Source: a virus | Virus record (IMG/VR): IMGVR_UViG_3300028025_000091 | Coordinates: 109,790 to 173,789 of that record | Length of the DNA: 64,000 nucleotides | Reading direction: 5' to 3' (one strand) | Shown: positions 22,763-32,167 of the stretch, in pieces | Layout of the letters: every line of letters starts with the position of its first letter | Numbering within the stretch: position 1 is the first letter of the stretch | The notes under the pieces: model-generated | What the model saw: only the letters and a program-made list of their open reading frames with translations | Told to the model about the DNA's origin: nothing | Databases searched by the model: none | Program-made: the position numbers and the translations under genes

Positions 22763-25492
22763 ATGTACCAATCTGTTTTTTATAACAGGTTACCAGGAGA
22801 AGATCAGTACCATTACTATCTGAGGGACGATAAAAAAGGAATACACAAATTCCAATATTGGCCTACCCTATATAAGCTCGATGAAGATGGAGAATTCGAG
22901 ACCCTATTCGGTGATCGATGTTCTCCATTTCAGGGCAAATATGATAGAAAAGATCCTACAATTTATGAAAAGGATATTGATCGTGAACTAGTAATCTTAA
23001 GAGATCTGTATTACAAGACAGATGAAATGCCCTCATACCACAACACAGTTTATCTGGATATTGAGATTGAAATTCTAGGAGCACTTACACCACAAACCAT
23101 TAGAGAAGCAAACGCTGAGGTTACAGCTATTGCTTTAATCGATGTTTCCACTAAGGAAAAAATATGTTTTATCTTAGATAAAGCAGGTGCAATTGAAGAC
23201 TTAAATCAAGATGGTAAAGTAATTGTATCTTGTCCTGATGAAAATACTTTGTTACGTAAGTTTTTATTAAAGTGGGAACAAATGGACCCTACAATTGTTG
23301 CAGGATATAACAGTGATTTCTTCGATATTCCCTATTTGTACTATAGAATACAAAAACGCTTAGGAGATGAAGTATATCGTTTATCCCCTATAGGTAAAAT
23401 TACAGAAACATTATCCCAACCAAATGACCCAATCAGAATTGGCTTAGTTAACAGTTTGGACTATATGTTGCTGTTAAAAAAATATATCGCCAAAGAAGAA
23501 CCATCGTATAAGTTAGGTGATATTGGACTTAAATATGCTAAGCTAGGTAAGATTGAATACAATGGTAGTTTAGATACTTTATTTAGAGAAGATCCAATCA
23601 AGTTTATAGACTATAACATTCGAGATGTTGAAATCATTGAGGTGTTAGAGGAAAAATTAAAGTTCATTGAATTGACCATTTTGATTTCCCATTTATGTCA
23701 TACACCATATGAATCAATCTACTACAATACAGCATTGAATGAGGGAGCGATTTTAACGTATCTAAAACGCAAGAATATAATTGCACCCAATAAACCGACT
23801 ACAACAAATCCATCCATTAGAGAGCTTGAACTCGGTGATCACGTTATACATCAACGAGGTACTCCAACAATTGAAGGTACTGTATATAGCTTTGAGAAAG
23901 ACAATATTGTTGTAAAAACAATGTCTGGAAAATATATGAACCGTTACCCTAAAACAATCCGTAAAAAAGATAGTTATGCAGGTGGTTATTTGCTTGACCC
24001 TATCCCTGGACTATACTCAGATGTAAGTGACCTTGACTTTACCTCACTATACCCTTCAATTATCAAATCTTTGAATTTGGGTGTTGAAACATTGGTAGGT
24101 AGAATTATTACAAAGAACAACTACGAACAGTACAATTCACTTGAGCAGTTAAAGAAACTTGACCCCGAAGAAAAACTACACATACAAAAGCTAGTCAAAT
24201 CTACTTATGCTTTAAAAGATGCTACAATAGCAGCCGGTGCCTTAATCCGCCTAATCGAAGACAATAATTGGACCATTTCAGCCAGTGGAGCGTTCTATAG
24301 AACAGATCAAAAGAGTATTGCTTGTGAGGTACTAGAGGATTGGTTTGATAAGCGAGAGCACTATAGAGCGCTTAAGAAAACAGCAGGTAAATCAGAAGAT
24401 TGGGTAAACTACAAGCTATATGACTTGTACCAAATGGCATTCAAAATCCTCCAAAACGCATTATACGGTACGTATGCAATTAATTCATGGCGTTTTACCG
24501 ATGGATTCAAAATATGTTCTGCTGCCATTACAAATAGTGGACAACGTTTAACTAAAGAATCTATTGCATTTGTAAACGACTACATTTCAGAACAATTAGA
24601 TATTGACCCTAGAACATTTGTAATCGCCTCTGATACCGATTCACTTTATATGGAGTTAACTGACTTATTAAAGCACAGAAATCCAGATTTGGAATACGAT
24701 AACCGTGAAGAGAAAATTAAACGATTGCTTGTTTTAACCGAGGAACTACAACAGGTAGCAAACGATAATCTGAACAATATATCGCAGGATCTGTTCAATA
24801 TGACCGAAGCACACCACTTTGTGTTAAAACAAGAGGTAATCGCTGAAAAAGCGTATTGGTCTGGAAAACGCCGTTACGCAATGTATATTGTAAATAAAGA
24901 AGGTGTTGAAATCGAGGAACTAGAGATGAAAGGATTAGACATTATGAAATCCAATTTCCCACCTCTATTTAGAAATTTTGGAGAAAACCTGATCAAAAAT
25001 ATCCTATTTGGTAAACCAAAAACCGAAATAGATAAAGACGTAATGGAATTCAAACAAATGGTAGGTGAAATCGAATGGATCAAGCTATTGAAACCAACTG
25101 GATTGAAGAAAATGGGTGAATATATTGAGCGTAGACCTATGGCAGGCGAATTATTTACCAAACTGAAATTGAAATGTCCGGTAAACACTAAAGCAGCCAT
25201 TAGATACAACGATTTCTTGAGATACAAGAAACTCAATGTCAAATACCCTGAATTTACAATTGGAGACAAAATGTATATAGCCAATTTGAAACCAAATCCA
25301 TACCAGATTGATGCTATAGGATACAACGGTTACAATGACCCAGATGACATTACTGAATTGATCAATAAGTACATTGATAGAGATGGTTTATTTGATAGTG
25401 TAATGCGAAACAAATTAGAAACAGTGTACAATGATATCGGTTGGGATTTCAATTTGAACCCATTTAAAGCAAAGTTCTTTACATTTAACTAG
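22763..25492 (+). CDS. Family B DNA polymerase (T4 gp43-like)
   Basis: 909 aa, close to T4 gp43 (898 aa). The 3'-5' exonuclease has YLDIEIE (Asp99, Glu101), a GYNSDFFDIPYL ExoII motif and the YNIRDVEIIE ExoIII motif. Polymerase motif A is DLDFTSLYPSI (around residue 430), motif B KILQNALYGTYA, and motif C SDTDSLY (around 623). All catalytic acidic residues are present, so both activities are expected. It replicates phage DNA with the clamp encoded directly downstream and the clamp loader at 31046 and 34399. Confidence 0.95.
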   Translation: MYQSVFYNRLPGEDQYHYYLRDDKKGIHKFQYWPTLYKLDEDGEFETLFGDRCSPFQGKYDRKDPTIYEKDIDRELVILRDLYYKTDEMPSYHNTVYLDIEIEILGALTPQTIREANAEVTAIALIDVSTKEKICFILDKAGAIEDLNQDGKVIVSCPDENTLLRKFLLKWEQMDPTIVAGYNSDFFDIPYLYYRIQKRLGDEVYRLSPIGKITETLSQPNDPIRIGLVNSLDYMLLLKKYIAKEEPSYKLGDIGLKYAKLGKIEYNGSLDTLFREDPIKFIDYNIRDVEIIEVLEEKLKFIELTILISHLCHTPYESIYYNTALNEGAILTYLKRKNIIAPNKPTTTNPSIRELELGDHVIHQRGTPTIEGTVYSFEKDNIVVKTMSGKYMNRYPKTIRKKDSYAGGYLLDPIPGLYSDVSDLDFTSLYPSIIKSLNLGVETLVGRIITKNNYEQYNSLEQLKKLDPEEKLHIQKLVKSTYALKDATIAAGALIRLIEDNNWTISASGAFYRTDQKSIACEVLEDWFDKREHYRALKKTAGKSEDWVNYKLYDLYQMAFKILQNALYGTYAINSWRFTDGFKICSAAITNSGQRLTKESIAFVNDYISEQLDIDPRTFVIASDTDSLYMELTDLLKHRNPDLEYDNREEKIKRLLVLTEELQQVANDNLNNISQDLFNMTEAHHFVLKQEVIAEKAYWSGKRRYAMYIVNKEGVEIEELEMKGLDIMKSNFPPLFRNFGENLIKNILFGKPKTEIDKDVMEFKQMVGEIEWIKLLKPTGLKKMGEYIERRPMAGELFTKLKLKCPVNTKAAIRYNDFLRYKKLNVKYPEFTIGDKMYIANLKPNPYQIDAIGYNGYNDPDDITELINKYIDRDGLFDSVMRNKLETVYNDIGWDFNLNPFKAKFFTFN

Positions 25493-25518
25493 GATACCTA
25501 AAAAATATTTCATACATT
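25489..25518 (+). promoter_or_regulatory. Class I promoter (CTAGGATACC..TACATT)
   Basis: CTAG 25489-25492, GATACC, and TACATT 25513-25518; 20-nt spacer. It starts at the polymerase stop codon. Only 6 nt separate the -7 box from ATG 25525, so the clamp mRNA may be almost leaderless. Confidence 0.6.
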
Positions 25519-25524
25519 CATAAT

Positions 25525-26259
25525 ATGGTAAATAAATTAGTACTTCAGTCAGTTATAAACAAATACTACTTGGGCGAAAACGAGTCCGTCAAGTGGAAAA
25601 TTAAAGACAAAACCCTTACAATTGACTTTATGTCAATTTCAAAAGAGGTAATAGGTAAAATCACTCACAACAATATTGATATTGAGGATAGTGAGTTAGC
25701 CATTTTCGATACCAAAAAACTATTGAACCTATTAGGTATTACTCAAGGTGACTTAATGTTTGAGTTAGAGAAAGGCAGATCAGTCTATACCAAAATGAAA
25801 TTTGCTGATGCCTCATTTAACTTAACTTATGCACTAGCTGATCCTTTACTAATTGGTAAAGTAGGTGCTGTAAGTGAACCGGAATGGGATGCTATACTTC
25901 CACTTGAAAAAGAAAATGTCGACAATCTAGTTAAAGCAAAATCTGCTTTAGCAGGAGTTGGTTTATTAACAGTATCTGTTGATAAAGATTTGAACGATGA
26001 TGATATGTGTGTATTCACATTTGGAGATGAGCAAGGTCACAACAACAAGATCACTTACCAAATGTATGGCCTAATCAAACAACAAAAATGTGAAATCCCA
26101 TTCAATTCAGATATATTCAAAAACATATTTCAAGCAAACAAAGACCTTGAACGTGGTACCTTATATTTGAGCTACCAAGGTTTAATGAAACTTGAATTCA
26201 AATCCGAAGACACTACCAGCGAATACTATATGGTTCGTAAAGAAGAAAGTGCCTTCTAG
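25525..26259 (+). CDS. DNA polymerase sliding clamp (T4 gp45-like)
   Basis: 244 aa, near the length of T4 gp45 (228 aa). Features typical of phage clamps are the short N-terminal helix, the FDTKKLLNLLGI segment, an internal AKSALAGVGLLTVSVD strand and a C-terminal YLSYQGLMKLEF strand followed by a disordered acidic tail. There is no sharp motif, so the call leans on length, pattern and position between polymerase and other replication genes. It would be a trimeric ring holding the polymerase on DNA and, in T4, also activating late transcription. Confidence 0.75.
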   Translation: MVNKLVLQSVINKYYLGENESVKWKIKDKTLTIDFMSISKEVIGKITHNNIDIEDSELAIFDTKKLLNLLGITQGDLMFELEKGRSVYTKMKFADASFNLTYALADPLLIGKVGAVSEPEWDAILPLEKENVDNLVKAKSALAGVGLLTVSVDKDLNDDDMCVFTFGDEQGHNNKITYQMYGLIKQQKCEIPFNSDIFKNIFQANKDLERGTLYLSYQGLMKLEFKSEDTTSEYYMVRKEESAF

Positions 26260-26273
26260 TATGTATAACAGAA

Positions 26274-26303
26274 TTAGGAAATTCAAATAAGTTTTTGTAT
26301 ATT
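26274..26303 (+). promoter_or_regulatory. Class I promoter (TTAG-N20-TATATT)
   Basis: TTAG 26274-26277 and TATATT 26298-26303, 20-nt spacer. Drives the 26328 gene and the groES/groEL pair. Confidence 0.62.
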
Positions 26304-26327
26304 ACAGTTATAAATTTAAATTTAGTT

Positions 26328-26684
26328 ATGGAAGAAACCAAAAGACGCGGTCGTCCCGCTAGAGACGAGAATGACACACAATCAAATTTATGTACAATTA
26401 AAGATCCATCAATGGAGCCTTTTTATATTGTCAAAGATTCATCCAATTTTACCGTTGTAGAAAGATCAACATCCACAAGAGGATTTGCTGGTAAAGAAGC
26501 AACCGGTAAAGAAACAGAGAAAGTAATAGGTTATTACTCTTCATTCAAAAATGCGCTGAACCGCGTAGCCAAAGAAAAATTTTATGAAAACCAAGCCGAA
26601 TACGATACCATTCAAGATTATATCGGTACTTGGAATACAGTCAAAGAAGGAATGGAAACAATGTTAAACAAAGTAGAGTTATGA
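26328..26684 (+). CDS. Hypothetical protein with N-terminal RRGRP motif
   Basis: 118 aa. ATG 26328 (after 'aaatttagtt') is preferred to an upstream TTG in the -7 box. RRGRPARDEND at residues 6-16 is an AT-hook-like core. The rest has an FTVVERSTSTRGFAGKE...VIGYYSSFKNALNRVA pattern, recalling small phage proteins of unknown role. Stop overlaps groES ATG, so it is coupled to chaperonin expression. Confidence 0.72.
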   Translation: MEETKRRGRPARDENDTQSNLCTIKDPSMEPFYIVKDSSNFTVVERSTSTRGFAGKEATGKETEKVIGYYSSFKNALNRVAKEKFYENQAEYDTIQDYIGTWNTVKEGMETMLNKVEL

Positions 26685-26986
26685 GTAAATTAGAAGCATT
26701 ATTTGATGCGGTAATCGTTAAGCCGCTTGAATTAGAAGAAACCCAATTTGGTTCAATCTTCATTCCAGATGCAGGAAAAGACAGAAACGAACAAGGAGAA
26801 GTAGTAGCAGTAGGCCCAGGATCAGAGTACGGAGGTATTGGATTTATTCCAACCCAAGTAAAAGTAGGAGATATTGTAATTTTGCCTACAATGGGATTCT
26901 CAAGATTGCAATTCCAAGGAGATGAATACTATATCGGAAAAGAAAGAGAAATTTTAGCTAAAGTAAATAAAAAAGAAAATGAGTAA
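26681..26986 (+). CDS. groES: Co-chaperonin GroES
   Basis: 101 aa. DAVIVKPLELEETQFGSIFIPDAGKDRNEQGEVVAVGPG is the GroES N-terminal barrel with a mobile-loop equivalent, and VKVGDIVILPTMGFSRLQFQGDEYYIGKEREILAKV the C-terminal half. It caps GroEL and may adapt the folding chamber to phage proteins, like T4 gp31. I chose the ATG at 26681 (after 'gtagagtt'), which overlaps the previous stop. Overlaps groEL by 8 nt. Confidence 0.92.
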   Translation: MSKLEALFDAVIVKPLELEETQFGSIFIPDAGKDRNEQGEVVAVGPGSEYGGIGFIPTQVKVGDIVILPTMGFSRLQFQGDEYYIGKEREILAKVNKKENE

Positions 26987-28616
26987 GAGAATTGAATTTG
27001 GAGCAGAAGCTCGAAAAAAGTTAGTTAAAGGTATTGACACTATTGCAGATGCAGTAGTAGCAACTTTAGGTCCAAACGGACGCAATGTTGTATACATTGA
27101 AAATGGAGTAGTTGTTTCAACAAAAGATGGTGTATCTGTAGCAAAACAGATTGTTTCATTGGAAGATCCAATTGAGGATTTAGGTGCTCAAATGGTAAAA
27201 CAAGCAGCTATCAAAACAGCTGACCATGCTGGAGATGGTACAACAACATCTACTTTGTTGGCACGCGAGTTAGTTAAAGGCGGTTTAACTAAATTAAACG
27301 AAGGAGCAAATGCAGTTGAGATCAAACGTGGGATTGATGCAGGTGTAAAAGAAGTATTAGCTACACTTAAATCAAATTCAGAAAAAATTTCATCTGAAGA
27401 ACAGTTAGAACAAATTGCTACCATTTCAGCAAACAATGATCCTGAAGTAGGTAAATTGATCTCTCGTGCTATGGAAAAAGTAGGACGTGAAGGTGTAGTT
27501 TACATTGAAGAGTCTAAAACAGACGAAACATATTTGGAAGTTGTAGAAGGTATTCAATTTGAACGTGGTTACAAATCTCCATATTTTGTTACTAACAATA
27601 GTACAATGACAGCAGTTCTAAACGATTGTTATATCTTGTTAGCAGACCACCGTTTCAACCCAGTTAAAGAATTGGTTCACATTTTGGAAGGTGTAGCTCA
27701 AAGCGGAAAATCATTATTGATCATCGCAGAAGATATCGATGGTGAAGCATTAGCAGCACTTATTGTAAACAAAATGCGTGGTACACTTAAAGTAGCTGCA
27801 GTTAAAGCACCTGACTTTGGTGAGCGTCGTAAATTGATCCTTGAAGATATTGCTATCTTAACTGGTGGTAAAGTATTTGACAAGGAAAAAGGAATGAAAT
27901 TGGATAAATTTGATTTCGCTTGGTTAGGTAAAGCTCAAACAGTAACAGTTACTAAAGAAAAAACTACAATCGTAGATGGTGGTGGTGAAGAAGAAGCAAT
28001 TACTTCAAGAGCAGAAGAACTTACAGCACAAATCGAAAAAGCTGCTACACCATTTGAAGCAGAAAAATTACAAGAACGTTTATCTAAATTTGTAGGTGGT
28101 GTTGCTTTGGTTCACGTAGGTGGAAGTACTGAAACCGAAATGAAAGAGAAAAAAGATCGTGTAGACGATGCTTTACACGCTACACAATGTGCCCTAGAAG
28201 ATGGTATTGTACCAGGTGGAGGCTCAGCTCTATTATATGCACGTGAAGGTATCACTTATTCAAAATCTGAATCAGATGATTTCAAATACGGTAAAAAATT
28301 AGTTTACAGAGCATGTGGTAAACCGTTTGAAACAATTTTACACAATGCAGGTTACGATGAGCGTGATATGTACCCAATCAACATGCAAATTGGTAAAGCC
28401 AAAGGTGTATGGAGCGGTTACAACATCAAAACCGAAACTATCGTTGACATGAAAGAAGCAGGTATTATCGATCCACATAAAGTGACTAAAAATGCACTTA
28501 TGAACGCAGCTTCAATTGCCGGAACAATCCTATTAACAGAATGTACAATCGTTGATACTCCAGAAGATAAAAAAGAAGGTGGATTTGATCCTTCTATGAT
28601 GGCTGGAATGATGTAA
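26979..28616 (+). CDS. groEL: Chaperonin GroEL
   Basis: 545 aa, full length. VVATLGPNGRNVVYIENG, the ATPase loop GDGTTTSTLLAREL, TISANNDPEVGKLI, DGEALAALIVNKMRGTLKVAAVKAPDFGERRK and VPGGGSALLYA are GroEL signatures, and the tail GGFDPSMMAGMM resembles the GGM tail. Phage-encoded chaperonins usually help fold the major capsid or other large proteins. It is paired with groES, and both follow the replisome genes rather than structural genes here. Confidence 0.96.
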   Translation: MSKRIEFGAEARKKLVKGIDTIADAVVATLGPNGRNVVYIENGVVVSTKDGVSVAKQIVSLEDPIEDLGAQMVKQAAIKTADHAGDGTTTSTLLARELVKGGLTKLNEGANAVEIKRGIDAGVKEVLATLKSNSEKISSEEQLEQIATISANNDPEVGKLISRAMEKVGREGVVYIEESKTDETYLEVVEGIQFERGYKSPYFVTNNSTMTAVLNDCYILLADHRFNPVKELVHILEGVAQSGKSLLIIAEDIDGEALAALIVNKMRGTLKVAAVKAPDFGERRKLILEDIAILTGGKVFDKEKGMKLDKFDFAWLGKAQTVTVTKEKTTIVDGGGEEEAITSRAEELTAQIEKAATPFEAEKLQERLSKFVGGVALVHVGGSTETEMKEKKDRVDDALHATQCALEDGIVPGGGSALLYAREGITYSKSESDDFKYGKKLVYRACGKPFETILHNAGYDERDMYPINMQIGKAKGVWSGYNIKTETIVDMKEAGIIDPHKVTKNALMNAASIAGTILLTECTIVDTPEDKKEGGFDPSMMAGMM

Positions 28617-28617
28617 T

Positions 28618-28866
28618 ATGGAACAAGTAGAATACAATGAATTAATCGCTGAACGAGTACCACCTGGAGACAAGTGGTTACTCGTTGGCGATTCTACTAA
28701 AACAATATACAATTCACTTACAGAAGTTTTAGAGGCATGGTTTGAAAAAAACCAAGAGAAAGCGGAGTTCCGTTTAGCTCCTTTGGATAGTAAAGTATAT
28801 GTTATTCGAACTGAAAGTAAAACACCTGAACCACCTAAGCGATACAACATTTACGGGGATTATTAA
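28618..28866 (+). CDS. Hypothetical protein, 82 aa
   Basis: Starts 1 nt after the groEL stop (taatATG). Contains GDKWLLVGDSTKTIYNSLTEVLEAWFEKN, a short alpha/beta pattern, and a Pro-rich end. Likely co-transcribed with groES/groEL; function unknown. Confidence 0.7.
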   Translation: MEQVEYNELIAERVPPGDKWLLVGDSTKTIYNSLTEVLEAWFEKNQEKAEFRLAPLDSKVYVIRTESKTPEPPKRYNIYGDY

Positions 28867-28867
28867 T

Positions 28868-28876
28868 ATGTATAAT
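28868..28876 (+). promoter_or_regulatory. ATGTATAAT element before the 28878 gene
   Basis: Exact copy of the nonamer found in the loops before both GIY-YIG genes; ATG follows after one base. Candidate late promoter, or coincidence in AT-rich DNA. Confidence 0.35.
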
Positions 28877-28877
28877 T

Positions 28878-30302
28878 ATGAAATTAACAGATATACTACA
28901 CGAAATTGGAGAAGCATCATCCACTCCATATAACTACAAGTATTCTGGGGATCTTTATGAGGCATATTTTACTACAGATAAAGGTACTCCGTATAAAGTT
29001 AACTTTGGTATTGATGAGTATGATGAAATGGAAATTTCTTTTGGTACTGTAGATGAAAGGGATAATATAAATTATGAAATTGATACCAATGAAGGGAATC
29101 CATTTCGAGTTATGAGTACTATTATGAAAATAATAAATCAAGCAGTTACTCAATTTAAACCTTCAATAATTTCTTTTGGAGCTACTAAGTCAGATCCTCG
29201 AAGAATGAACATGTATAGAAAATATGTAATTAATAATATAAAAGGATATTCTATTGCCCATGATAAAGATTCATTTTTGACTCTTCAACGTGATACTTTA
29301 AAGGAGAAATTGAAAAAAACATTTAAAATTACAGAAAAAGGAATGAAATTAACAGATATATTACGCGAAATTGAAGGTGATGAAGATGGGATGAAACAAA
29401 TGAAGGTCAATTACGACCTTGCTGTTCAACCAACGGATTTAAACGCGGCACTTGATGCTATGAATAATACCGCTAATTACGGTATTTACGCGCAGAATAT
29501 GCGTGATCCTAAAGCTATTGTAAAAGCATTCGGACCTTCAATTCCTGCACAAAAAGCAGGAGCTGCTTGGAAAGATTGGGATTCTCGTTCAGACGATGAA
29601 AAAGCGTTCAAGTTAATTGACATAAAAAATAGAGTACCTGAAGCATGGGCTGCAACTGAAAAAGAAGCAGAAGCAGGCTTTGAAAAATGGCAAGCAGAAG
29701 GAAATGATGGCAGTTTAAACGACTATTTATTTACACTCCCAGGTAAATCACTTCCAAAAAGTTTTGTTGGTACATACGGAAAAAATTACTACCCAATGAA
29801 AACCCCAGACAATTTGAAAAAATATGGTGGTAAATTGGAACAAGACATTCACTATGTAGTAAAAGATGGTAAAATCATCTTCCCATCAACACTTGAAAAC
29901 CCATACAAAACAAAACCATACTTGTCCAAAGTATTGAAAACAATCATGGACAATGCAGGAGTTGAATTCCAATTGGTAGATGTTGAACAAGATGGAGGTG
30001 AAGCACCAAAAACAGTAGAAAAACCAAAAGCAGAAACAGTACCACCATTGTCTGTAACAGCTGATAGTTTAGATAAAATAGACAAAATTCGTAAAGCATT
30101 CCAAAAAGAAATTGGAGACGTTCCAACAGCAAAATACGAAACAGAAGCAGTTGAAACAGAAGCTGGAAGACAATACAAACTAGTAGTAACCGGTATTTCA
30201 GCTGATCAACGTAAAAAACTTTTAGTAAGAAAATCTACGTTGAAAGAGGAAATGGATTTTGATTATGGAATGTATAGAATGAAAAAATTAGCAGGATTAT
30301 AA
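28878..30302 (+). CDS. Probable virion/internal protein, fusion of two modules
   Basis: 474 aa. Residues 1-12 (MKLTDILHEIGE) are repeated at 156-167 (MKLTDILREIEG), and the 30-nt stretches coding them differ at only three positions (28878 and 29343). The first module ends in an alpha/beta domain with ITNEGNPFRVMSTIMKIIN...RRMNMYRKY, a type seen in many phage hypotheticals. The second module is longer, has low-complexity VEKPKAETVPPLS and ends RMKKLAGL. The repeated head fits a capsid-targeting tag with (I/L)xE cleavage sites. An internal start at 29343 could give a second product. Confidence 0.7.
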   Translation: MKLTDILHEIGEASSTPYNYKYSGDLYEAYFTTDKGTPYKVNFGIDEYDEMEISFGTVDERDNINYEIDTNEGNPFRVMSTIMKIINQAVTQFKPSIISFGATKSDPRRMNMYRKYVINNIKGYSIAHDKDSFLTLQRDTLKEKLKKTFKITEKGMKLTDILREIEGDEDGMKQMKVNYDLAVQPTDLNAALDAMNNTANYGIYAQNMRDPKAIVKAFGPSIPAQKAGAAWKDWDSRSDDEKAFKLIDIKNRVPEAWAATEKEAEAGFEKWQAEGNDGSLNDYLFTLPGKSLPKSFVGTYGKNYYPMKTPDNLKKYGGKLEQDIHYVVKDGKIIFPSTLENPYKTKPYLSKVLKTIMDNAGVEFQLVDVEQDGGEAPKTVEKPKAETVPPLSVTADSLDKIDKIRKAFQKEIGDVPTAKYETEAVETEAGRQYKLVVTGISADQRKKLLVRKSTLKEEMDFDYGMYRMKKLAGL

Positions 30303-30652
30303 TGGATAATTTCGATTTAAAAAAATATTTAGCTGAAAACAAGCTAAATGAAGCTGTTGGGTATGTACTCTATAATACAGCAGGACAAATGATCTCTCAA
30401 GTTGGTTTATTTACCCAAGAACTTGCAGACGAGTTAGAAACAGAAGGCAGAGGAAATTTATCTCGTTTCTTTGACACCCCAGAAGAAAAAGCAGAATTGA
30501 TTAAAATTTCAGAAGCATATCCTGCTTATCTAGCTAAAGTAAAAGCAATGATGGATGAATTGATGAATGATCCAATGTATCAAGTTGCAGTAGGTGATGC
30601 TGGAAGAGACAATGCATTAGAAAAAGCTTATTATAGAGCAAAAAATATTTAA
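30302..30652 (+). CDS. Hypothetical helical protein with tag-like N-terminus
   Basis: 116 aa, TAATG overlap with the previous gene. Begins MDNFDLKKYLAENKLNEA, an amphipathic helix ending LNE, similar in style to the heads of 28878, 30654, 35113 and 38623. The remainder is alpha-helical and ends KNI as does its downstream neighbour. Possibly an internal head protein. Confidence 0.68.
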   Translation: MDNFDLKKYLAENKLNEAVGYVLYNTAGQMISQVGLFTQELADELETEGRGNLSRFFDTPEEKAELIKISEAYPAYLAKVKAMMDELMNDPMYQVAVGDAGRDNALEKAYYRAKNI

Positions 30653-30653
30653 T

Positions 30654-31001
30654 ATGAAAAAGGAACAACTTAGACAACTCATCAAAGAGGAAATTAAGAA
30701 CATCCTTCAAGAATCTATAAATATGAATGATGTGTATTTCATTTTGAAAACATATAAATTTAACCCCGAAATTATTGATGGTAATAGAATTACAGGAATC
30801 AAAGCTATTGATTTTGGAACGTACGATGAAAAAACAGGTGAAGATGCAGGGCGTCTAAGGATTGACTCAAATGGCACAATGTATGGTCATGATCTATGGG
30901 GAACGGATATAAAAAAGGCTGAAGAAATTTTAGATGCTATTGATCATTATAGAAGAGATCAAAGAGATTTAGAAAATTCCAAAAGATCAAAAAATATTTA
31001 A
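30654..31001 (+). CDS. Hypothetical protein with tag-like N-terminus
   Basis: 115 aa. MKKEQLRQLIKEEIKNILQES is a strongly amphipathic helix ending ILQE; the rest is an alpha/beta domain (AIDFGTYDEKTGEDAGRLRID). Followed by a terminator, so 28878-31001 may be one transcription unit of tagged proteins. Confidence 0.68.
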   Translation: MKKEQLRQLIKEEIKNILQESINMNDVYFILKTYKFNPEIIDGNRITGIKAIDFGTYDEKTGEDAGRLRIDSNGTMYGHDLWGTDIKKAEEILDAIDHYRRDQRDLENSKRSKNI

Positions 31002-31008
31002 ATGAAGA

Positions 31009-31032
31009 GCTTGCCTAGTGCAAGCCTTTTTT
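31009..31032 (+). terminator. Intrinsic terminator
   Basis: GCTTGC/GCAAGC 6-bp stem, 5-nt loop, then CTTTTTT. Overlaps the class I promoter of the clamp-loader gene. Confidence 0.85.
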
Positions 31033-31039
31033 GTATAAT
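31010..31039 (+). promoter_or_regulatory. Class I promoter (CTTG-N20-TATAAT)
   Basis: CTTG 31010-31013 and TATAAT 31034-31039, 20-nt spacer formed by the terminator. ATG follows 6 nt later. Confidence 0.6.
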
Positions 31040-31045
31040 ACGGTT

Positions 31046-31954
31046 ATGAAAGAAAATACGTTATATGTAGAACGTTTTCGTCCTACCGAACTGCAATATT
31101 ATGTTGGTAACGAAAACATTAAAGAGACAATCCAAAAATACCTAGACCAAGGTGATATCCAAAACTTCATCTTCTATGGTCCTGCAGGTACAGGTAAAAC
31201 TACCCTAGCAAAAATTATCGTTAAAAATCTAGACTGCGATTATCTTTATATAAACGCATCTGATGAAAATGGAATCGATACTATTCGAGAGAAAGTAAAA
31301 GGATTCGCTAGTGCTGCATCTTGGAAAGGTATTAAAGTAGTAATTCTAGATGAAGCAGATTTCATTACAATCCAGGGACAAGCCGCTTTACGAAATGTAA
31401 TTGAAACATTCTCCCGCTCAACTCGATTTATCTTAACCTGTAACTTTGTAGAGCGAATTATTGACCCACTCCAATCACGTTGCCAGGTACTTAAAATTGT
31501 ACCACCAACAAAAATGGATGTGTACAATCATTTAGTTTGGATATTGGAGGATCAATTATCTATTGAATACTATCCCGATGGTTTAAAAGCACTCATATTA
31601 AAATACTATCCTGATATGCGTAAGATGTTAAACGTTTTACAAATGTCTGTAAAAGATGGTATTGTTGAATTTGACGAAACCGTTTTGACCTCAAACAACT
31701 ATGTCAAAGATGTATTGAAAGAGCTAGCAGGTAAGAAAAATTGGATTGCCATTAGACAGATTATAGCAGATTCAAACGTTAAGGATTTTGAAGAACTATA
31801 TCGCACCCTATTCGAATACGCTCCCAAATACGCCCCAGGCAAGGAAGGATCAATCACAATCATATTAAACGAGCATTTGTATCAAGCAAATTTCCGAATT
31901 GATAAAGAAATTAATGTAATGTCTGCAATTGCAAAAATTATAGAAGTGATATGA
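31046..31954 (+). CDS. Clamp loader ATPase subunit (T4 gp44-like)
   Basis: 302 aa. ERFRPTELQYYVGNENIKETI is the AAA+ clamp-loader N-terminus; FYGPAGTGKTTLAK the Walker A, ILDEADFI the Walker B, and RFILTCNFVERIIDPLQSRCQVLKI the sensor 1 and SRC box with arginine finger. It opens and loads the clamp at primer ends. ATG 31046 (after 'acggtt') is preferred to the TTG within the promoter. The small subunit appears to be 34399. Confidence 0.93.
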   Translation: MKENTLYVERFRPTELQYYVGNENIKETIQKYLDQGDIQNFIFYGPAGTGKTTLAKIIVKNLDCDYLYINASDENGIDTIREKVKGFASAASWKGIKVVILDEADFITIQGQAALRNVIETFSRSTRFILTCNFVERIIDPLQSRCQVLKIVPPTKMDVYNHLVWILEDQLSIEYYPDGLKALILKYYPDMRKMLNVLQMSVKDGIVEFDETVLTSNNYVKDVLKELAGKKNWIAIRQIIADSNVKDFEELYRTLFEYAPKYAPGKEGSITIILNEHLYQANFRIDKEINVMSAIAKIIEVI

Positions 31955-32154
31955 AACACCTATTAAGATATACTCTTTCGTGGATATCTCAAAATTTGGC
32001 TGTACCTTTCTGGACAATCGGACATATCCACTTGATGACAACAATATATGCTGACATATATGAAATCATAATGTCGCTTGGATTAAACCTAATTGTAGCA
32101 GCTGGATTTATAGCTGACTTTATAGATTATAGAAAAGAAAAAACAAATAAATAA
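31951..32154 (+). CDS. Small membrane protein, 67 aa
   Basis: ATGA overlap with the clamp loader stop. Two hydrophobic stretches (about residues 12-30 and 38-56) separated by polar residues predict a hairpin membrane protein with a basic C-terminus. Function unknown. Confidence 0.65.
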   Translation: MKHLLRYTLSWISQNLAVPFWTIGHIHLMTTIYADIYEIIMSLGLNLIVAAGFIADFIDYRKEKTNK

Positions 32155-32167
32155 AACAACAAGAACA

